Source: Diphasiastrum complanatum
Taxonomy: Eukaryota > Streptophyta > Lycopodiopsida > Lycopodiales > Lycopodiaceae
DNA: 64,000 bases
Reading direction: 5' to 3'
NCBI GenBank assembly: GCA_029204225.1
Contig: CM055096.1
Coordinates: 4,660,750-4,724,749, forward strand
Part shown: piece after piece, positions 55,215-64,000 of the stretch
Position numbering within the stretch: the stretch's first letter is position 1
How the letters are laid out: the number at the start of each line of letters is the position of its first letter
Program-made: the position numbers and the translations under genes
Notes under the pieces: generated by a model
Database searches by the model: none
Told to the model about the DNA's origin: nothing
Seen by the model: the letters and a program-made list of their open reading frames with translations, nothing else

Positions 55215-55616
55215 TTCCCAAAATGAAAAAATCAACAAATAAACGAAAGAAACAGTTTTTCGACAAACTGGAAGCAAAGGCATACCAACAATCTAAGAAG
55301 AAAAAGAACAAAAAGAAGCTGGTGGTAAAAGACAAGGCACGGTGAGCTGCACTTAAGCAAAATTTGTGTTTTTTCTATAGTAAACCTGAGCACCATGCAA
55401 AGCAGTGCCCTGAATGGAAAATGAAGATGTCAAGTTTCATGGCGGTAGACTTACCAGCAAGTAAATTGGAAGTCAATTTATTGAGTAGTTGTGATTGTAA
55501 TTGTAATTTTAGTACACTTTCTTTCAACCCTAATCAGTTGTTTTGTGTAAGAGGCAATATATGAGGGAAAGACGTAAATGTACTATTAGATCCTTGAAAC
55601 ACTCACAATTTTTTGA
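55215..55616 (+). pseudogene. Gypsy-3 Gag zinc knuckle and protease start
   Basis: PKMKKSTNKRKKQFFDKLEA and a lysine-rich stretch, a stop near 55345, then CFFYSKPEHHAKQC, a CCHC knuckle whose second Cys is Tyr. Farther on FCVRGNI, a stop, GKDVNVLLDP, a stop and NTHNFFE: the retropepsin of chromoviruses, in which the active-site Gly codon (after Asp-Pro) is now TGA. The homology breaks near 55616 and jumps to integrase. Confidence 0.72.
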
Positions 55617-56398
55617 ATCGTGGTTGGTTACCATGGACCAATAAACAGCATGATGCAATTCTGGTTGTGGTCGACCGTCTTACCAAATTGGCTACGTTCA
55701 TTCCGGTAAAGACCACCGCGAAGACTTCTAATTTAGCTCAGACATTTGTAGAGTGTCTGTTTAGACTTTATGGATTACCAAGTGATATTGTGAGCGATCG
55801 TGATCCGAAGTTCACCGGTCACTTTTGGTCGATTGTGTTTGCTAAACTAGAGATGACTTTGAGCGACCATCCTGAGACGGATGGACAGACGGAAAGAACA
55901 AATTAGACGATGGGACAAATGCTATGAGCATATGTTTTCTGATGACAATCTGATTGGGAGAAGTACTTCCATTGATCGAGTTTGCCTGAAATAGTAGTAA
56001 GCATTTGTCTACCAGTTATAGCCCGTTTATGCTTATGTACGGTTTTGAGCCTAGGTCACCCATTGCAGTAGAGACTCGAACGATCAAGTTTTAAAAGGTA
56101 GCGGAATTTCCTACATGATATGCAAGAAATGCTACAGATTGCACATGAAAATGTCCAATGTGTCTAGGATAGGGACCGACATTATGCAAATATGAGAAGA
56201 TCACCGCGAGACTTTCAAGTGGAGGATTGGGTATATTTGAGAATCCCAGAGGATTCTAGTGTAATGCGTACTAGCAAGCATTATAAATTGTCCCCTAGAT
56301 ATAGAGGACCGTATCAGATCTTGAAAAAGATCGGATCCTTAGCTTACCGAATGGAACCGGAAGGATCTCAACTGCATCCGGAATTTCACGTTAGCTGA
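55617..56398 (+). pseudogene. Gypsy-3 integrase
   Basis: 55613-55906 is open: HDAILVVVDRLTKLATFIPV (first Asp), LYGLPSDIVSDRDPKFTGHF (second Asp) and ETDGQTERTN (Glu), so the D, D, E triad of Ty3 integrase is intact. After several stops, 56192-56398 carries SPRDFQVEDWVYLRI, YKLSPRYRGPYQILKKIG, AYRMEPEGSQLHPEFHVS, the GPY/F C-terminal block. The missing part upstream is RT/RNase H. Confidence 0.9.
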
Positions 56399-56446
56399 CT
56401 CAAAAAGAGTCTACGTGAAGGAGAGCATCTTGGATCTGGAGATCAA

Positions 56447-56638
56447 TTGGACCTGTTGGATGAATCATCGGGTGTGTCTCGACTTGAACCCAAAAAGATC
56501 TTGGATACAAGAACTAAACGATTGAGGAATCATATAGTTACCGAGCATCTGGTTCGTTGGAAGGGACGCATAGACGATGATGATTCTTGGGAACGAGAAG
56601 GAAGCTTAAGGAGGAACTTCTCCAGTTTTAAGTTCTAA
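56447..56638 (+). CDS. Gypsy-3 chromodomain, C-terminus of integrase
   Basis: LEPKKILDTRTKRLRNHIVT then EHLVRWKGRIDDDDSWEREG and NFSSFKF stop: a chromodomain with the aromatic W-K-G..D-D-S-W core. Such domains steer integration to marked chromatin and define chromoviruses. It ends 14 bp before the polypurine tract. Confidence 0.87.
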   Translation: MDLLDESSGVSRLEPKKILDTRTKRLRNHIVTEHLVRWKGRIDDDDSWEREGSLRRNFSSFKF

Positions 56639-56652
56639 GGATAGAACTTGAA

Positions 56653-57011
56653 TAAGGGGGGAAGAATGTCATGCCCACGATTGGCCTCGGGTAGCATGTC
56701 CACGCTAGAGATCAGTAGACCAACAACTTGTAAGTTAATGTGACTACAAGGGAATTGGGGTCATGATTTAGCATGTCCATGCTAGGGATCAGTAGACCAA
56801 CAACTCGTAAGTTAATGTGACTACAAGGGAATTGGGGTCGTTATGTGTATAAGGTTATGTGTATAATTAATGGTTGTAGGTCTAAACTCGTGATGGTAGA
56901 TTTGTATGGGTCTATCAGTGAGTCATCGGGGAACTGGATGATGTGGCCCAGATAGGCTGCAGAGGTGTCCAGTGAGGTGTCACAGTGCACTATTAATGGT
57001 GCATGGGCCTT
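56653..57011 (+). repeat. Gypsy-3 polypurine tract and 3' LTR, cut by Gypsy-5
   Basis: AAGGGGGGAAGAA is followed by TGTCATGCCCACGATTGG at 56667. Positions 56692-56845 are a tandem duplication with a 77-bp period (TAGCATGTCCACGCTAG / TAGCATGTCCATGCTAG); the copy at 38143 has one unit. The LTR stops at GCATGGGCCTT, where Gypsy-5 starts. GCCTT at 57007-57011 should be one TSD copy; the other is beyond the window. Confidence 0.85.
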
Positions 57012-57557
57012 TGTAGGGTCGAAGATCTCTTGTAGTATAGCCCTCCCACCTGTCAACAAGGGTTAGATCACTGGATAGGTACCTAACTATGCATAGATGC
57101 TAATTTTAGTTAGTTCTCTACTTCCTCCCTAACTCTATTCACCACTAACACTACTCTCCCTTAGCTCTACTCCTTTACTCTAACATTCATCATGATTTGG
57201 GTGAAGGAAAGGGATAGAAAAGGAGAGGAAGAGAGAAAGAGAGAAAGAGAGAGAGAGAGATGAGATGGAGGTTAGCTCAAATGCTCAATGTCATTGCTTA
57301 TGGAAAAATCTTAACTAGCATAACCAAAAAGCATGGAAAATGAAAATACAAGCAATCACAACAATAGCATAAGCAAGATTGATTAGCAAATGAGGATGCT
57401 TGAGCTCTCAAAATGGTAGAGTCTCCTCCTCTCTATTAAGCATGAAAATAGTGTACAAATGGTGCCTTTTTATAAAATGGGGAAGGCCCTTGCCCCTCAA
57501 TCCTATTGGCTAATATTCACATTGATCCTATCCATTCATCTTGGACCCAACTTGATC
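57012..57557 (-). repeat. Gypsy-5 3' LTR, truncated
   Basis: Starts TGTAGGGTCGAAGATCTC, like 63756 onward, and parallels the Gypsy-4 LTR through TCATCTTGGACCCAACTTG, then stops at about 57557 where RNase H sequence begins. About 250 bp of LTR are missing. A GA tract lies at 57230-57262. Confidence 0.88.
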
Positions 57558-58556
57558 CGCCTTTGGTAGTGATTTGTCTGGTTGGCCCCGCATTAAATAT
57601 TCAACAATGTCGGCAGCCCATTCTGGTACCGTGTCCACATAAAATAAGACTGCGTCTGTCAGCTCATTGTCGGGTTGGGTTGCAATCTCTTTCCCCTTGA
57701 TTCGTGATACATGATCTGCCATGTAATGTTGTTTTCCCTTGCGAACTACTATCCGAAAATCAAATTCCAACAACAGAAGTAGCCATCTGGTGATTCTCCC
57801 AGTGTTGCAAGTTTTATTAACGAGATAGAGCAAGGGTTGATGGTCCATATAAAAAGCAAAATGTGTGGCCATCAGGTAATGTCAAAATTTCTTAACCGCA
57901 TAAATCATTGTCAGTGCTTCCCGCTTTGTGGTTGAATAATTCATTTCGGTATCACTGAGCTGTCGGCTTGCAAATTGGATTGAAAAATCCTTTTTGTGTT
58001 CACCTGGCTGGGTTAAGACTGCTCCAACTGCATACTTCAATGCGTTTGTATGCACATGAAACTCAATGGACCAATTGGGTGGGCGTAAGATTGGTGCTGA
58101 AACCAATGCATCCTTAAACTTCTGGAAAGCCTTTAGGGCTTCCTCGTTCCAATGTGGATCCGTTGTGAGTTTGTAAATCGGCCGGGCTAACTCTGCAAAA
58201 TCAAGAATGAAGATCCTATAATAGTTAGCATGACCCATGAAGATATAGACTTTGCGGATCGTCCCCGGTGGTGGTAGATCAATAATTATCCTGATCTGTG
58301 ATAGATCTGTGGCGATCCCATGTCTTGACACTATATGGCTGAGAATCAAGCCATGTGTTACCCAGAATTGACATTTTTCTGGATTCAGGAGATCTAGTAG
58401 TCGCGGCATTTTTGTAACACCTTCTCCAGGTTGGATAAGTGTTCTGAGTCTGGTCCATGCACGCACAGATCGTCCAAGAAAATTTCTAGAAATTTTTGCA
58501 GATAATCTTTGAATGTCGCCTGCATGACTCACTGGAAGGTGCTTGGGACATTGCAA
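57558..58556 (-). CDS. Gypsy-5 reverse transcriptase C-terminal part and RNase H
   Basis: 58556-57882: the catalytic box reads FLDDLCVHG in one frame near 58460, then LLNPEKCQFWVTHGLILSHI, IIDLPPPGTIRKVYIFMGHA, NYYRIFILDFAELARPIYKL, WNEEALKAFQKFKDALVSAP, KYAVGAVLTQPGEHKKDFSI and FASRQLSDTEMNYSTTKREA. 57872-57558 adds FAFYMDHQPLLYLVN, FDFRIVVRKGKQHYMADHVS, the end of RNase H. The frame is then cut by the LTR. In the catalytic box Phe replaces the usual Tyr, which is common in gypsy. Confidence 0.9.
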
Positions 58557-58559
58557 AGT

Positions 58560-58942
58560 CCGTCGGCATTACTTTATAGGCATAGGTTCCCCATTCCGTG
58601 GCAAATGCTATCTTGTGTCTATCTTCACCTAGTTGTAGTCGCTGAAGCTGTCTACAAAACTGTAGGCCTCAACGCCGGCTACTCTGTCGAGGACACTTTC
58701 CGTAAATGGTAAAAAAAATGATCTTTTCTGGTGACTGCATTTAGTGCCTTCATATTCACACAAATTTGTATTTTGTCGTTCTTCTTGGGTATCATAACTA
58801 TCGGTGATACCCATTCCGTGTGCTCAATTTCATAGATGAAATCTGCATCCATCAGCTTCTGCAACTCCTGTTTGATCAGCTCAGTATAATTTGGGTTGCA
58901 AGCGGTATAACGGCTTACCTTGGGGACTGCTCCGTCCACCAA
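58560..58942 (-). CDS. Gypsy-5 reverse transcriptase N-terminal part
   Basis: NPNYTELIKQELQKLMDADF, IYEIEHTEWVSPIVMIPKKN, DKIQICVNMKALNAVTRKDH in one frame to 58740, then after a shift LPFTESVLDRVAGVEAYSFV and DSFSDYN. These are the fingers and palm blocks (SPIV.V.KK, DY..LN...) of Ty3 RT. The joint to 58556 is again frameshifted. Confidence 0.88.
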
Positions 58943-60030
58943 GGGTATGGTGTTTTGGACTACTGTTGGTGGAATGCCCTTCAGGTCACTATAACTCTAG
59001 GCAAAACAGTCTTTATATTCCATCAACAACAATCGTATTCCCTTGAACTGTGTGGGTGTTAACTACTCTCCCACATGCACTATCTTTTCTTCTTCACTTG
59101 GCTCAGCAAGATTCATTGGCTGTCTTCGCGCAGGTCTCTCAAAGATTTGTTTCGCTGGTGCTTGACTTTGATCAGGTTCTCTCTGGGCTTGCGGCATCAT
59201 GATTACCACATCGTCCAAGGTGTAATTCTTGAAAGTCTCAGGCATCTCGTGAACCGATGCTCATCGAGATTCCTCTTTCAGCATATTGATCTTAGCCCAA
59301 CTGGTCATTTTTTTATTTTCTGTCACCTATGTAGAAAATGACGTTGTATCTGAGTCTATTTTGATTGACTTCAAGGAATCCAACACTTTCTTTGTACACT
59401 TTTTTGTCATTTTGGTGGATTCATCCTTGTTGTCTTTCACCGGGACTACCGTGACATTTGCCTCATGGTTGCGAATATCAACATCCACTATAGCTATCGC
59501 CTCTTTGGGTAAATCACTCCATCGGATCACCTGGTTGTAGCGTTGCTTCAACTGATTCTTCTTATTCGCAGGTGGCTTGGGTGGATCGATCCTTGAGACT
59601 TTTGCCATAGTTGACTTTTGTGTGATTGAGCTGGTACTTTCTTGGTTCCGTAACGATCTGGGTCCATGTGATGTAGGACCTGTTCATCAGTCAGCTCAAT
59701 CTCCTTATTATAAGTTAGAGCATGTTGCCAAGGGACTAGATCATCGTCCATTGGGTTCTCAATAGGCTCCGCTGACAGCCATGCTACGTTTATCATATTC
59801 ATCCCAAATGTGATTGCTGTGTCCATGGTGTAACATTTGGGTGAAGATGTACTAGGTTTTGGATCTGATTCATATTGACATGCCTGGCAGTCAATAGTTG
59901 CTAATGCATCTGTCCATATCATGACATCTGTCTCTGAATCATAGTGACCTCCCTTGGCTGGCCTTGGGCGATCAATCGTGTGATCTGTCGTGGATGATCC
60001 GTCATCAGCTTTGGGTGCAATAGGTTTCAC
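58943..60030 (-). pseudogene. Gypsy-5 protease-RT linker region
   Basis: Three open pieces in different frames. 60030-59548 has an acidic stretch (METDVMIWTDAL-like, ending EIELTDEQVLHHMDPDRYG). 59608-59327 is Lys-rich (PPKPPANKKNQLKQRYNQVI, then VDIRNHEANVTVVPVKDNKD). 59245-59063 reads YTLDDVVIMMPQAQREPDQS and EEKIVHVGE. The VD...HEANV words resemble the end of the retroviral-type protease region. I assign it by position between protease and RT; no catalytic motif is seen. Confidence 0.6.
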
Positions 60031-60046
60031 CGCCCATGTGGTTGGA

Positions 60047-60903
60047 TCAACCTTTATAGCCTGTTCTCTGTTTTCTGTTCTTGAAGGTGAGTTTTCCCGT
60101 ACCCCAGTTGTGTACTACTTGCGCAGTCCTCAACCATGGTCTTCCCAGTAAGACACGGTATGCAGATGGAGATTTAGGTATATCCATGACTACAAAAGTA
60201 ATCACAAACTGCATGCCTGCTATCTTTACAGGGATATCGGCAACTACACCTTTCGGTTTCACACAGGATTGATCTGTTCGCTTGATGGAAAATCTTGTTG
60301 GCTCAACCCTTGTAAACCCCATTTCTCATATAAAGTAGTGGAGATCAAATTGACACCCGATCCTCCATCTACCACTACTGCCTCGTCCTCGTATCTCTTG
60401 TGTTTGATGGGCAAAGTGATGTTGTGTTCCTCACTTTTCCATGCTGCTCCGATGGGGAGGACGTTACTTGTTTCTTCATAGCCCTTACAATATATGGGCT
60501 CAGGTGCTACTGGCTCCTCATCCGCTTTGGCCCATTCAGCTAGAAGGATTTGTGGTGCAATCCGCAGTAGTTCTCCGAGTGGTAAACTAACACGGCTTGA
60601 CAATAAAAGGGTGAGCCTTTCAGTGCGTGTTTCCTCAGGATCCACCATGTGAAAAGGTGGTTCATGTTGGTGCAACCGATCATTTTGATCAGTGCGCAGC
60701 GGTGAGTCCGCTTGCGGTTCCTGTTCGACGCCAACTAGAGGTTCCATGGGATCAACTCTTTCTTGCTCTTTTTCCTCCGCTTGTGCTTTCTGTACCCAAT
60801 GTCTTATTTTCTGGTACTGTCTTCTTTCTTCCCTCACATTTGGATATGGCGCGGAAGTTGAGAGTTGGTCGTCAGTGATCGATGGTGGTGGTGAGGGAGC
60901 CAC
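60047..60903 (-). CDS. Gypsy-5 Gag end and aspartic protease
   Basis: 60903-60259 begins with the Pro-rich Gag tail (SPPPSITDDQ, NVREERRQYQKIRHWV), then an Arg/Thr/Leu segment and KHKRYEDEAVVVDGGSGVNL with the active-site D-G-G-S-G-V-N of Tat/Athila-type proteases. A frameshift at 60300 leads to 60322-60047: VVADIPVKIAGMQFVITFVV, SAYRVLLGRPWLRTAQVVHN, the second half with the LLGRPW turn. The protease would release Gag and Pol products. Confidence 0.85.
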
Positions 60904-60915
60904 TTCTTTCCTCTT

Positions 60916-62462
60916 CTACGCTCGCGTAACCGCTAACACAAGAGCGTGGAATTGTCGTCCTTTCGATGGCATCCCTACTGGAACTGCTGGTTGCTGTATT
61001 GCAATGAAGTTAAGAGATGCACTGGTTCCACGTTTAAATGGACAATTTTTGAAACAGTGTCCATAACCACATTCTCGGCAAAAAAATGTATATTGTCCCT
61101 TGTAGGGACATTCCACAATTCGTAGCAGTCGTAATTTCTTCCGCCTTGACGCTGAGTTTGAGCTGCATAGGCCGCAACATATTCATTTATGGCAGGATCC
61201 ATAAGTGGTTCATCCGGTCCGTACCATTGTTGCTGCTCAGGTTGAAATGGCATTTGCATCTCTGGTTCGGCTGCTGTCAGGTTTTCTTGGGCCACTTGTT
61301 GATTGGCTGGCCCAAGTGAAGCAGGTAAGGCCATACAGTGTGATTGATTTGGTGCGTCGTATCTTGGTGTCATGTTGGGTGCCCCTTGATGCTAAGGTTA
61401 AGAAGTCTGATAAGGACTTCTCTTCTGTTGACAATTCGGGGGTTGAACGGACAAAATGCCATATTGTGCGATGTTGCATTGCACAGATGGCAGAATCTAT
61501 GTGTCAGTCTCAGATTTTGCTTTAGGACTGGACACTCGTTCGCTGTATGGTTTTGCATGCACACTGAACACCATACATTTTCTCGTCTTGGATACTACAG
61601 CTGGTTTGGTTTCGCTTGATGTGGCGTTACTGCTACAGCTCCCTATAAGGCCTTCAGTTTTTGGTCAAACTATGCCATAAGTTGTTCCATCTGTTGTTTG
61701 TGTAATTTCGTCATTTGTCCCAACAACAGTTCTGTGGATAGAGCAGATGCGGTTGATGATGATGATGCTAACGAGGGAGTAGGGGTGTGGGTGGATGGAT
61801 ATTCGTCGTCAAATCCCTCATCCTCTTCCCTGATGGCATCTTCCATAGCTTCTTGCAGAGTAGCATACTGCTCCCGTCGTTTCAGTTCTCTTCTGATGCT
61901 TCTTGATAGTCTGGCTAGGAATCACATGATCACCGCATGATCGGACGTTAGGGCTGCACTGCACTCGGATCGTAAGTGTTTGACCCGCTCAATATAGTCC
62001 CTGACCCTTTTTTGTTTTCCCATTTTGACTTTGCTCAGCAGGAGGAACGGGTCTTCCAAAAACTTTCTTGGTTTAAAGCGCGTAATAAGAGCCGCTTTAA
62101 CCGCTTCCCATGTAGACTTTTCTTCCTCTGATAGGTTGAAAAACCAATCCTGAGCCACTACCAAAAAGGGCATGGGAAACAACATTAGCTTCTCCGCAGG
62201 TGTCCATTCGCCATAGATTTCACAAGCTTGCTCGTAGATCTGGAGGAATCGGATGGGATCTGATGATCCGTTGTATTTTGGTATTTTCATTCGAGGTGCT
62301 CTCTGGACTGCTTGCAAAGGAGCAACAAGTACGGGTTGGCCCATTGGATCCATTGGTCACTGGTTCTAGTTCTGCCTCTTGTTGCACAGTTGCTAATCTG
62401 GGAAGGTGTGGTGCTTGATTTGCTATCCTTTGTGCTATTGATCGTCTCGATCTCAGATTCAT
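60916..62462 (-). CDS. Gypsy-5 Gag
   Basis: 62462-62353 carries MNLRSRRSIAQRIANQAPHL; 62353-61922 is the Gag core (KYNGSSDPIRFLQIYEQACE, AEKLMLFPMPFLVVAQDWFF, FKPRKFLEDPFLLLSKVKMG, CSAALTSDHAVIM). 61564-61370 holds CMQNHTANECPVLKQ and CHLCNATSHNMAFC, two knuckle-like motifs. 61373-60916 holds NYDCYEL, then CRECGYGHCFKNCPFKRG. It matches Gypsy-4 block by block and uninterrupted, so it shows what Copia-8 cut. Confidence 0.88.
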
Positions 62463-63734
62463 CCGATGGTGGGTTCCAAAGTGATTGGATCTTGCTTATA
62501 CAGTAGGATGATGTTTGGATCTCAAGGATCTGATCGATTTGATCGGTCGGAAGTGAATTTTAGGCTTTTTACGGTGGTTTTTCCTTGGTAACTTTTTACT
62601 CCTTGCATTGATTGACCTGAGATTTTGACAGTAGCTGGATCTGATGCAGATCTTTCCACTGATCTGGTCTGCGAGGGTTCTCTTGTGGGAGGGTTGGCTA
62701 TGCGAGGGTTTTTTAGCTATTTTTGCAGATAAAAAACCTGATATCTCTCTGATCTTTGGGAAGTAGCTCTCGCAAGGCTCACAGTAGCTGGATCTAGGTC
62801 AGATCTCACTATAGAATTCTCTGCGAGGGTTAACTCTTGCAAGAAGTGAAAATGTCACTGTCTGTGAGGGTCCAAAACCACTTTTTTGGCTTGATTTCCA
62901 CCAAATCTCAAAACTAACTCTCGCAGGCTTCATCACTGAGGTAAATTGACATTTTGAATCGATTGAGAGGGTTTGCGAGAGTTCTTACTAAGGATTTGCT
63001 GGATCTTCACTTTTTAGTGATTTTTTTAGCACTTAAATCCAATTTTCAGCTCATTGGAATCAAACTAACTCTCGCAAACTCTTCTATGTCCTGGTCTCAC
63101 TGAGATGGAACTTTAGAACCACTGGAACTGAAAATTTTGCTGTCTGCGAGGGTTCATTGGTACTTTTCCTCCTTTTTTTCACTGGAAACTCTCGCATAGG
63201 CACTTAGACATCAAACTAACTCTCGCAAGCTTCTCTGTGTCCTGGTCTCACTGAGATGGAACTTCAGAGGGCTCTGCGAGAGTTCTTATGAAGATTTGAT
63301 TTTTTTTGAATTTTTTCAAGGGTTTTTGAATTTTTTATAGTTTTTCTCTGATTTTTACAATCTGCTTGGAACTAGCTCTCGCAGGCTTCTATGCAAGTCT
63401 AAGACAGTACCTTGGAGCTGCTGCCATTCATGCAAGAGTTAATTGACACTGGTTATGGAGATATAAAAATCTGATGAGATTTTAGGCTCTTTTTCCCTCC
63501 AAAATTGCAGATTGGTGTGTTTTTTTTGGGTTTTTTGGCTGGTTGGTTTGGGTTTCAATCCCTTAGAGGCTATTCAGGGCCTCCTCTACCCTCTCAGACC
63601 TCCTCCACTAGCTGTAAACAGTCCAAACACAAAAAAATACAGAAAACTAACTCTAAACACCCAAAAATCTACCTAAAACTACTCTAAAAAGCAAGAAAAT
63701 AGCTAAAATGCAGCTAACCTAGTTAGTGAAAACC
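62463..63734 (-). other. Gypsy-5 leader with repeated motifs
   Basis: Non-coding. It contains many GCGAGAGTT/AACTCTCGC words and two direct repeats of about 57 bp (AACTAACTCTCGCAA...GAGATGGAACTT) near 63062 and 63214. Similar in order to 47034-48260. Confidence 0.82.
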
Positions 63735-63754
63735 TATCCCCGGCAATGGCGCCA
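63735..63754 (-). other. Gypsy-5 primer-binding site (Asp-tRNA type)
   Basis: The minus strand reads TGGCGCCATTGCCGGGGATA, one change from the TGGCGCCGTTGCCGGGGA site of plant Tat/Athila gypsy. One base separates it from the LTR. Confidence 0.9.
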
Positions 63755-63755
63755 C

Positions 63756-64000
63756 TGTAGGGTCAAAGATCTCGTGTAGGATAGCCCTCCCGCCTGTCAA
63801 CAAGGGTTAGATCACTGGATAGGTACCTAACTATGCATAGATGCTATTTTTAGTTTGTTTCCTACTTCCTCCCTAACTCTATTCACCACTAACACTACTC
63901 TCCCTTAACTCTACTCCTCTACTCTAACATTCATCATGATTTGGGTGAAGGAAAGGGATAGAAAAGGAGAGGAAGAGAGAAGAGAAGAGAGAAAGAGAGA
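63756..64000 (-). repeat. Gypsy-5 5' LTR, cut by window end
   Basis: Starts TGTAGGGTCAAAGATCTCGT and follows 57012 onward closely for all 245 visible bases. Confidence 0.92.

Larger units (their letters stand above)
57012..64000 (-). mobile_element. Gypsy-5, Ty3/gypsy element with Asp-tRNA-type primer site
   Basis: Minus-strand element: 5' LTR starting at 63756 and running off the window, primer site, 1.3-kb leader, Gag, protease, RT and RNase H, then a truncated 3' LTR at 57012-57557. Integrase and the end of the 3' LTR are deleted. It is the same family as Gypsy-4 and Gypsy-2 and the only copy here that retains protease and RT, all frameshifted. Confidence 0.9.

Overview
The window is repeat-dominated DNA from a land-plant nuclear genome. 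Nearly every recognisable coding stretch is a degenerate Ty1/copia or Ty3/gypsy LTR-retrotransposon polyprotein. The species is not identifiable from this sequence; the land-plant assignment rests on the element types: copia with initiator-Met tRNA primer sites, a Ty3 group with an Asp-tRNA-type primer site, and a chromodomain gypsy. I see no intact host gene, no RNA gene and no CRISPR. I name the elements Copia-1 to Copia-9 and Gypsy-1 to Gypsy-5.

Left third (1-19852). A hAT-type MITE lies at 83-530. Next is a nest of four copia elements. Copia-1 (1698-7736, minus) is full length, with 737-bp LTRs and TSD TATTA, and sits inside the integrase of Copia-2. Copia-3 (10565-15555, plus, TSD ACAAA) sits in the Copia-2 leader. 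Copia-2 sits in the RNase H of Copia-4 (TSD TGATT). Copia-2 is scrambled: its two 255-bp LTRs now face each other, its middle is flipped relative to its 3' end, and one Copia-4 LTR is split between 16172-16400 and 1222-1556. The simplest explanation is two abutting inversions or a misassembly.

Middle (19853-38142). This part is mostly old, AT-rich, gene-poor DNA. It holds a Gag-like relic with a repeat-rich leader (Gypsy-1), a frameshifted relic with HUH/Rep-like motifs and an AT-hook (24408-25422), an unrecognised broken ORF (26193-26790), a plus-strand gypsy relic with an extra coiled-coil-like ORF (Gypsy-2), and three truncated copia elements (Copia-5, -6, -7).

Right third (38143-64000). 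A chromovirus (Gypsy-3, plus, 38143-57011) appears to be the outer container. Into it went Gypsy-4 (39104-49082, minus), which itself holds Copia-8 (42282-45720, plus). Copia-9 (50156-55210, minus) lies in the Gypsy-3 gag, and Gypsy-5 (57012 to beyond the window end, minus) lies in its 3' LTR. Gypsy-4, Gypsy-5 and Gypsy-2 are one family with an Asp-tRNA-type primer site, a long leader carrying repeated GCGAGAGTT-like motifs, and variable internal deletions. Gypsy-4 has no visible pol but has an unrecognised ORF near its 3' LTR. Copia-9 looks circularly permuted: a primer-binding site lies on the outer side of its only LTR.

All coordinates, alignments and counts were made by eye; borders without a TSD are approximate.
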